NCBI GenBank assembly: GCA_016748015.1
Contig: JAAOMT010000397.1
Location: 37,871-64,558, forward strand
DNA: 26,688 nt
Direction: 5' to 3'
From: Geosiphon pyriformis
Lineage: Eukaryota; Glomeromycota; Glomeromycetes; Archaeosporales; Geosiphonaceae
Program-made: the position numbers and the translations under genes
Notes under the pieces: model-generated
The model's database searches: none
Seen by the model: only the letters and a program-made list of their open reading frames with translations
What the model was told of the DNA's origin: nothing
In this document: in pieces, positions 18,824 through 26,688 of the stretch
How the letters are laid out: each line of letters starts with the position of its first letter
Position numbering within the stretch: the first letter of the stretch is position 1

Positions 18824-21800
18824 CTATGCAATTATATTAGCTAAAACTGGGTTCCCAATACCTAAAAAAAAAGAGCAAGATTTGTAAAAGCCAAAACGGA
18901 TGCCAAAAGCTTCAGTAATACCAAGCAGTTTAACCACATCATTCAAGAATCTTGACGTCAAACCAGAAATTGAGATGGAAACCAAGCCATCCACCAAAAT
19001 TAAGTCATTCTTTTCTATGTATGCACAATGCTTGGCATGGACCAACCAAATGTCATTCCTGAAAGCAATACAAATAGAGTGTACAAAATCAGCAATATTA
19101 ATGCCAGCAACTTTGGAATCATGGAAGATAGAAACAGCTTCCTGAAGCCATCCTTTGAAAATGAAACTCTTGCAAAGAGCTGAGAATACCAGGAAATCTG
19201 AAGCACAGATCAACAGCATCTATAAAATGCTTGAAGAAGAGAGAGAGAGACCAGAAAGCATCTTCCAAGAAGACATACAGGATTCCAAAACCCAACGACG
19301 AGCTGCATCATTAATCATACAAGAAAACACATGATCAGACACCTCCATCTTACCACAATATAGACACAAAACGCTAGGGTAACATTTATCATAAATGCGC
19401 TTTTAAACAACAACAGAAAGCCGATGGTACAAAGCCTTCATAAAGTAAGTATGAATATCAGCAGTGCGTCTACTGGTGAAACCAGTTGCCATATGCAAAT
19501 CAGAGTGCCAAACTCCAGAAAAGGTAAGCCAATTGACATCCGAGTGCAAATCACCAGCTAGAAACCCAGAACCAAAACCGATCTCCCAGCGCGCCCGATA
19601 GACAGCACGAAAAACATTTCAAACAAAGTGCCTAGAATTACCAGAAACAATATCACCATCTGCCAACAAAAACCATTTAGCAACACAAGGAGAGAGAAAC
19701 TGATCAGAAAGAGCTGCAGCGTCAGCGATGCTATCGGTGCAATCATTTCCTAATACACCAGAGTGGCTTTTAATCTTGTGCCAGCTAACCCTCAAATTTT
19801 TTCTGTGAATAATATTCCTAATATGCTGGTGCTCAACCCAACACTGATTGTGAAAATCAGGACACACCAAGTTAACCTCTGATTTGCAAGCATTCAAAGC
19901 AGCCTGGTTATCTAAAAACAGGCAAACAGAATGATCCACAGGTACACACTTCAGAGCCAATGCTATAGCCTGCAACTCTGCCAAAGTAGACAACATTAAA
20001 CCCTAAACACAGACACCTAAACCCAAGTCAATGTCCTCAAAAAAGGCAGCAGCTCCGGCCTTACAACCAGTCATGCCCAAATTTTTCACCGACCCATCTG
20101 TATACACAGACAAACTATTAGTGCCAACCCAAGAAAGACAATCATATACAGACACAAAATCATCAGAACCACAAATGTCCATAGGGCTAACACCACACAA
20201 AGCCAAAGAAGAGAGAGGTGTACCACTAAAAAATACAACAGAGTGCCCGAACTACTCAGAAACTGGGCCACAAGGATCCAGTTTTTTCCACCACTTAAAG
20301 GTGTACTAATCAAAGATATCCTCATGATGATCCTGAAGCTGATCCACAAAGACAATGCCATATCACCAAAGAGAAGGCATGTATTTGAAAAACAAGGATT
20401 TACCCAGAACAGTAGATATAGGCACCCTATCACGAAACCAAAAAGAGCTGGCCAAAGAGCCACCTAAAGACAAATTGCATTCAAAAAGAATGTGTACCAA
20501 ACTTAACAAGAAATTATTGGAAACACTGACATGGATATGAGCTGGTGAACTCAATGAATGAATGGGGTGCCAATACAGAATCTGCAAGTCATAAGACCTG
20601 TGATTAAACAATTGACCCAGGACCCCGCAGGAGTTCACAAAACTAATAAGTAAAGCAACCTTGCTTTTACACTGACATTGTGAAAATGACTTTAAACCGA
20701 AAAAGGAAGGATGATAAATCATGTTACTAGGAAAATTGAGAGAAAAACCAGATTTAAGTTTCAAACCCTTATGAATCAGAGCATTCCATTTGTCATACAC
20801 ACTAACAGGAACAAAACTGAATTGTGTCTTGTAGCTGACTATAGGATAAAGAACTGCCAACATCAGGTACAAGAACTGCTTATCTGAAACCACTTTCTTT
20901 AGAACCAAATTGCTGAAAAAACAAATGTCTAAATACACTTTAGCTAAACTAGGCTTAGAAAGACCATTAGTTAAGAGAAAGATACCAAGATACTGATGAG
21001 ATTTGCCTTTTTTGGCTATGGAAATGGGTGAACCACTGATGAAAAGAGACAGATTGCTGATCCTGCTATTAATAGAAATGACCACAGTTTTGTCATTATT
21101 GATTGAAATGTCATTAATCTAAAAAAATTCATTAGCAACATTGAGAATATGTTGAATAGCAGCCTGACTGCTGCCAACCCAAATCATGTCATCAACAAAG
21201 GCCCCAGCAGCAAAGAAAGTAGAAAACCCAGCCTAAGATTCAGCGTGACTACTTCTAGAGACAAAATGGAAATTAAGTCTATACCTGTATACACTCTTTT
21301 GATGCTTGACTTCACACAAAAGAGGATCATAAAATATGTGCCAAAGAAGAGGGGAAAAAACTTCTCCTTGGTCCAACCCATCATGTACACTATAACCATC
21401 AGTTAAACCGAAATCTGTCATAACCCAATTGGTCTGATTTCTATGAATATTACCACAAAAACAAATAAATTTGTCACACATTTTGATTCTGACCAAACAC
21501 TTCTTGAGATGCTCCCATCCAACAGAGTCATACACTTTTCGCATGTCCTACAATACCAGCTAGAGCTCTTGGTTCTTCTCCAAAGCATTTTTAACAATCA
21601 AACCAATAGCAAAAATAGGAGTTTGGGTAGTTGTACTCTTCAAAACTAAAAAATTATCTCCACGAAGAATGTTATGAGCACTGCACGCCAGTGATATCCT
21701 GTTGAAGAGGATCTTATGAGCTGTTTTAATCAAGACTATAGGTCAAATATTTGTGAGGACACTTTTCGACTTGTATGGTTTAGGGATCATCGAAATCCAA

Positions 21801-23491
21801 GCTTCCCTCCAAGGACCAGACACAGACTCATGAGACAGACAAGAATTCAGAAGCACCAAAAGCATATCCAGAACAGACCTATTACTGTGCATCCACAGCT
21901 CATTTGAAATACCTGAAAGACCAGCAGCCTTGTTAATAGGCAGATCAGAAACCATACCAAACAATTCCAAAAACTCAATTGGCTGCATTACATCAGAAAA
22001 AGCCTCATTAAAAACGTAATTCAATAGCTGATACTGACAGTATCACATATCAGAAACATCGGGAACCACCCTATGCTTCTTAGTCCATTCTTCCATGATT
22101 TCATCCACCCTTGATCTCACAGGACCAGGTTCCAAAATCAGCTCATCGTCCACAACCAAGTAATCCAAAACAATCTTATGGAAAGTTCGCTCCAGAATGC
22201 TCCGAATAATGTAACCCTTGTTCAGCTCGAAACTTTCCATTCTCTTATTGATTGCTGATTTAATTTGAGATTCCTCTATGTGCTTCAATTCCACCATTTT
22301 AAGTGAGCAATAAGTTTTTTTGATCTTAGAAAAAGCTGACCAAACAGTATTAAGAGGAAAGCTAGAGAGAAAAAGAAATCTGACCACAGAGGCATTATCA
22401 TTATCAAGAGAACTCCAGACATCCAACAGTGAAATGAATTTGTCACAACAAATCAACCGAAAAGCTTTAATCAGCTTCGATATCAAAAGTTCCAACTTAT
22501 AAAATTTGGATGAATTCCTAGTGAAGACACCATCATAGTCCTTAAATCATTTCTTCTTGAACACCTCATCAGCTGAAAAAATCATTATCTTGTGAACAAT
22601 GTCTCACATTGCATCCAAATCTGAGAATTACTGGGAGACAATAAAATCATCAAAGAACATGGCAGCATTAGCTGCCGTAGCACCCTTGAATTTGTTCCAT
22701 TTCACGTTATCAGCACCCTTAAAATTAAACTTCCAACAATCTCTATTCACCTGTTTGCGAAGAAAATTCAACTGCACATCCAATAAACCACCCAAACCCA
22801 AAGACACAAAAACAGCCTGATAGTCCATTTCAAAATACTCACCAACATCTGAGACACTGCAGTGTACTATTGCATTAACCAAATTTGAAGAAACAAATAT
22901 ATAGTCAATCATTTTTCTAGCACCCCTAGAGTTTGCCCAAGTAGGCAATTTCACAGCCAGGCTTTTGACCAAAGAATTTGCCAGACCCAAATCAAGGCAC
23001 TTCCTAAAACTTGCACACTTATGAGAACCATCTTCATTGAAATTACCACCAAGAATAATGAAAGAAGATTTATTGACAGTCTTCGCAATGAGAGAGTTGA
23101 TTTCACCAGCCTGAGATAACCAAACTGCCAGAGAAACACCAGCATAAAGCTCCAGAATCAACACAGAAAATTTACTCTTGAAAAGTAATTTAATGAACAG
23201 AAGCTGACCAGACACCTCAGAAATCTTGCACATATGATGAGCCAAAAAAACGTCCATAATAACAGCAACACCCACACCCAAGTGACCAGAGTCTAAACCA
23301 GAAGTGAACACTCGAACACCATCAAACTTATCTACAATCCACGAACAAATCTTACTTCTTAATTTCATTTCAGTAATGATAGAAACCAAATTGTTTATTT
23401 CCTTATGCCACTTAATAATGTTTTTCTGCTTAGCAGGATTGTTCATGTCCCTAACATTGCATGTGGCAACTTTCCAGACCAAACTGCTCAT
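18824..23491 (-). pseudogene. LINE ORF2: APE endonuclease - reverse transcriptase - RNase H - Cys/His knuckle, 16 nonsense codons
   Basis: One frame of 1,556 codons from ATG 23491 to TAG 18824, with no frameshift. ORF2 nicks target DNA, copies LINE RNA at the nick and removes RNA from the hybrid. Endonuclease (23490-22750): CNVRDMN, ITEMKL, ELYAGVS; GGNFNED stands where LINE 1 has GDFNED, and MDYQAV where TDHxAV is expected, so catalytic Asp and His are lost. RT (22040-20900): motif LTNI-stop-PI in place of NxRPI, motif A QDMRKVYDSVGW (Gln now TAG), motif B DQGEVFSPLL, motif C FVDDMIWVG. RNase H (20140-19700): YTDGS, ELQAIALAL, LDNQAAL, HSGVLGND, all acidic residues present. C-terminal knuckle CLYCGKMEVSDHVFSC at about 19369-19320. 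Stops: TAA 22628, 19403; TGA 22604, 22547, 22043, 21743, 20363, 19619; TAG 21560, 21548, 21233, 21119, 20306, 20252, 20003, 19220. Confidence 0.85.
23488..23491 (-). promoter_or_regulatory. ATGA ORF1-ORF2 overlap (full LINE)
   Basis: The ORF2 ATG (23491-23489) shares two bases with the ORF1 stop TGA (23490-23488), as at 8253-8256. The neighbouring protein sequences have diverged while the overlap is kept, which argues for a role in ORF2 translation. Confidence 0.7.
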
Positions 23492-25281
23492 TGAGTGAGA
23501 GGTAGAGACACCGAATGCACATCTATACTATCCACTTTGGCCGAAAGGCCCAAAACCGTTTCCATTAGACACTTTATGCTGTCTTCCAGCTTAGACACCG
23601 AAGACATATCGAAAGACACTGCTCTCACAACAGTCTCACCACCAGTGAACACACCCGAGCTCTCACTCATCACTACATCCACCCCTTGATCCTGTGATGA
23701 AGAGGTCACCAACGGCTGACATCCAGGGCTAGGCTGGGGAACCATTGGTCCAAATGCATCCAATCTCTTAGCCAGCTTACCAACTTGCTCCGCGAGGCTG
23801 GTGAGACTGCACTCAAGAGTGGCGAACCTATTGTTGACCTCCATTGTAACCAGTAGGGACAGCTTCATCTCCAAAAAAGAGCCATTATCCACCAAAACAT
23901 TCTGACTAGAAAGAGGGAGAGAAGAAGACCTGCAAGCAACTTTTGCCCAAGATGGATCACCAAAAAAGACCAGACAAGCAACTGAAGCCAAGCATTTGGC
24001 ATAGATGGCTGCCAGCCTGCTTTTATCTGTGTCCGAGAAAGCCCTACATGACAAATTACCAGAAGAAAATTTCCCACCAACAACACAATCCAATGACATA
24101 TGACCCAACTTCTCACACTTGGTGCATTTAGCAGAAATGAGGCAAGACCAGTAGAGATTGGCGTTTTTAAGTACTGATGTGGTTCCCACAGCAGCATTCA
24201 ATGATTCAGCAGAGTCGAAGCAAACAACAGCACACCTGGCCTGAGCATACATAACAGGATGATGATCAATGACACATGTTTTCTCATCCACAGATCTAAC
24301 AAAGTCCCAGATATTATGAGCATTAGTCCCCATTGGCAATGTGTAGAACAGTGCCCTATGTCAATTCCTTGCATCCCATGTCTTTTTGTCTGAATTAGCT
24401 CTAGCCATGCATACAGCATCTTTCCCAATCAGAATAGACCACTCAGCTGCAACCAAATCAGCCTGATCCGATTGCTCGAAATCTACCACTGCCTTCTGTC
24501 ACAGCCTGATTAATTGCATCTTGATCACCTTAATAACTCCAAACTCGGATAATGCAACGCGCACAGCTTCAGCTGACATTTCAATCAGAATTTTTTTTAT
24601 GACCACAGCCTGATCTAACCACCCAAATGATTTTTTGAGATTGGTGTTTACTAGGATCTTCGCACTCGCAGCCTTATCAGTAGCTTTCATTAGACTCGAT
24701 TCAGAAGTGAACGTCACTTTGATGATCTCTGAGAATTTTGAAGGAGTAGATGCCCTTCCAAAACCATTGATTCCAGAAAATAATTTCCTCACCACCACAA
24801 GCTTTTCCTGAGAAAATTTGCTGGCCACCTTATCTAAGCTAATATCCAATGCAAATGACTTCCTGACTGGAACATTAACTAAGTTTTTCATAGGAGGGGG
24901 GAGCTTAAAAGGAGCATCTGAGAGAACACTATCATCATCACTACTCTTTGAGAAATCAATCTTTCCCAACGACTTGCCCAATGCCTTCTTGGTTTTAACT
25001 TTTGAACCCGTGAGTGTTTGATCATGATCTCCACCAGCCAGAGCACCACTTTTACCATAATCAAAGCTGGTCTTCTCTACCAGACACTCTTCTTCCATAT
25101 TAACACTCTTAGATTCAGTAGTGTCCCCAGTCTCTGAACCCCATGAATAGCTCTCCTAAACTTTAGAAGCTACTTTTTTACTACTGGAACCATCTTCCAA
25201 AACACCTCCCCTCCTCTTCTTTTTCGACAAGACTGTTTCAAAACCACCACCAGAACTAGAACTCTTAGCAGCCTTCTTCAT
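23488..25281 (-). pseudogene. LINE ORF1 (full element): RRM-like and CCHC RNA-binding protein, three nonsense codons
   Basis: 598 codons from ATG 25281 to TGA 23488-23490 in one frame, broken by TAG 25156, TGA 24499 and TGA 24361. I chose ATG 25281 over 25098 because it opens a Lys/Ser-rich N-terminus like that of LINE 1 and lies just after the shared 5' UTR. Order: KKAAKSSSS and KKKRR (possible nuclear targeting); block KSFALDISLDKV..VRKLFSGINGFG..TPSKF; RRM-like fold 1 (AVVIKKILI, KAVVDFE, AEWSILIGKDAV); RRM-like fold 2 (ALFYTLPMG, CAVVCFDSAES); knuckle CTKCEKLGHMSLDC (CX2CX4HX4C); PSWAKVA; a heptad-like segment FATLECSLTSLAEQVGKLAKRL; end SVSLPLTQ. LINE 1 has Trp at the 24499 stop (LWQK), so TGG became TGA there. 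At 24361 LINE 1 reads Gln. ORF2 follows with an ATGA overlap. Confidence 0.85.
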
Positions 25282-25435
25282 GATAGTAGTATTTGGGCCA
25301 ACAGCAATCTTGTAATCAAACAAAAACAGTTTAGAGATATCGTACTGAATGGTAAAAATTCTTTTGAAAAAACTTTTGACTCTTTTTTGGGAATTTTGGA
25401 TGAAGAAAAAAAGGAATTTGCTTTTTTATTTTCAG
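25282..25435 (-). other. 5' UTR of the full LINE
   Basis: In sense orientation a pyrimidine-rich leader (CCTTTTTTTCTTCATCC, then CCCAAAAAAGAGTCAAAAG) precedes ATG 25281. LINE 1 has a similar leader (CTTCTTTCTCTTTTACCTCC, then CCTCAAAAAGCG). The shared starts suggest that both copies have complete 5' ends. Any internal promoter would lie here; I see no definite box. Confidence 0.5.
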
Positions 25436-25444
25436 TTATATTTT

Positions 25445-26688
25445 AAAATATTTATTTAAAATCTATAAATAAAAAAATAAATTAAAAAAACATTAAATAA
25501 AATATATTTTAACCAAAAATTTGGCCAAAAACAACTATTTAAATTTATAATTTACTATTATAAATGATTATATAAAAAATAAAACATTTTTTTTAACATA
25601 AAAATTAACAAAATAAGATTAATTAATTTAAAAAAACATATATTTTTAGAATTTATTAAAAAATTTTTTAAGTAAATTATATTTTAATTTAAAATATTTA
25701 AAATATTTATAATTTTTACTAAAAATACAAATAATATAATAAATTTAATTTAAATTTTTTTTAATTTTAAAATAAATAATTATATATTATATTTTATAAT
25801 AATATATATAATTTATAATGTAAATTTTTTAGATTTATTTAAAAGATTATTATAAACAATAATATACATAAACAAAATAAACAATACAATTTTAAATTTA
25901 TTTTTTTGTTTTTATATTGTTTAATTTTTATTAGTCTTAATTATATATATAAAATTTTTATTAATTAAAAAAATATTTTAAAGCCAATAAATTAATCTAA
26001 TTAAATTTAACATATTTTATTATAGCTTTTTATTATAATCTAATTAGTTATTATTAGATTAATATAATTTTATTAAATTTAAATAAAACTAAAATAATTA
26101 TTTTTTTAAAAATATTATGAATTTTTTTTTGAAAATTATAACTTATTTAAATATATTTTTTGTTTTTCAAGATTTTTGTTTATTTAGATTTTTTTATTTT
26201 TAATTAATGTTATAATTTTTTGCAAATTTTTTTTAAAAATAATATAAATCTAATAATTTTTTAAAATTATTTATTATAAAAAATAATTTTTTAACAATTA
26301 TTAACAAATTAATATCTAAAATTTAAAGTAATAAAATAAAAATAAAAAAACTATTATTTTATTTGTATTTATTTTTTTAGGTTTAAAATATTTGATTAAA
26401 AGTATAAAAAAGTCTTACTTTTATTATTTGTTTTTTAATTAATATTAATATTTAAAAAAAAATTTATCTTTTTTACAAAATTAGTTTTTAAATTAATTAA
26501 TACAAATATTATCTAAAATTATTTTTAAAATTAAAATTATTTTATTATTTAAGTTTTTAATATTTTTAACCAACTCTTTAAATTTTTACGTAAAAATATT
26601 ATTTATAAAACCATAAATAGTTCTATTTATTGACTTTTTTTAATTATGATATTATTAATAATAGCTCTTAAATTTTTTTTTTTTTAAG
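25445..26688. other. AT-rich filler, nothing recognised
   Basis: More than 1.2 kb of A/T with long homopolymer runs and many AATT/TTAA palindromes. I see no reading frame with protein character, no RNA gene and no clear tandem repeat. It resembles the filler at 10246-11040 and 15676-16204. Confidence 0.6.

Larger units (their letters stand above)
18690..25435 (-). mobile_element. Full-length LINE with APE endonuclease, RT and RNase H
   Basis: A 6.75-kb non-LTR retrotransposon reading leftwards: 5' UTR 25435-25282, ORF1 25281-23488, ORF2 23491-18824, 3' UTR 18823-18710 and a (TAA)n tail. The combination of two ORFs, a knuckle in ORF1, APE endonuclease, RT, RNase H and a simple-repeat tail places it among I/Tad/R1-like RNase H-bearing clades; I cannot resolve which. 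A 9-bp candidate duplication TTATATTTT flanks it (18681-18689 and 25436-25444). It carries 19 in-frame stops and at least two lost endonuclease residues, so it is dead, yet all reading frames align without an indel. Confidence 0.85.

Noticed and set aside
19228-19242. GA-rich microsatellite
   Set aside because: It is a short run encoding Ser/Leu residues of ORF2, not a separate repeat.
18824-25281. Alternative genetic code or programmed readthrough of stop codons
   Set aside because: All three stop codons occur at different kinds of residue (Trp, Arg, Gln), so no single reassignment fits, and catalytic residues are also lost. Mutation explains both.

Overview
The window looks like nuclear DNA of a very AT-rich eukaryote, most likely an arbuscular mycorrhizal fungus (Glomeromycotina, Rhizophagus-like). 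The reasons are long stretches of almost pure A/T, layered Ty3/gypsy and non-LTR elements, and gag and ORF1 protein styles that I associate with that group. The organism call is inference. I see no host gene, tRNA, rRNA or CRISPR array. Everything recognisable is a transposable element, in sharply bounded, GC-richer islands within AT-rich filler.

Layout. (1) 1-7686 is a nested stack of Ty3/gypsy LTR retrotransposons: a plus-strand element (PBS at 672, gag to 1779); a minus-strand element inside it (LTR 1780-2699, RNase H and integrase remnant 3490-5143); and a plus-strand element inside that (LTR 5144-6083, PBS 6086, gag 6146-7686). (2) 7687-10245 is the 5' part of a minus-strand LINE: ORF1 with two RRM-like folds and a CCHC knuckle, plus the start of ORF2. 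It is cut off in the endonuclease where it meets the gag remnant. (3) 11041-13126, 13410-15675 and 16205-18518 are three copies of a roughly 2.3-kb 'half-LINE' that encodes only an ORF1-type RNA-binding protein and then goes straight into a LINE-type 3' UTR and tail. The first is 5'-truncated, the second heavily mutated, and the third is full length, inverted and flanked by an 11-bp candidate target-site duplication. (4) 18690-25435 is a complete minus-strand LINE: 5' UTR, ORF1, ORF2 (endonuclease, reverse transcriptase, RNase H, C-terminal Cys/His knuckle), 3' UTR and a (TAA)n tail.

How the parts relate. The half-LINE copies share two 3'-UTR sequence blocks with the complete LINE. The simplest reading is that LINE machinery moved the half-LINEs in trans, as HAL1 derives from L1 in mammals. 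In both LINEs ORF1 and ORF2 overlap by ATGA, which suggests termination-reinitiation.

Decay is strongly directional. The complete LINE carries 19 in-frame stops and no frameshift over 6.46 kb. Where the ancestral codon can be inferred, the stops fit C-to-T or G-to-A change at Gln, Arg and Trp codons. Direct comparison of half-LINE copies shows the same direction. No intact protein-coding gene remains in the window.
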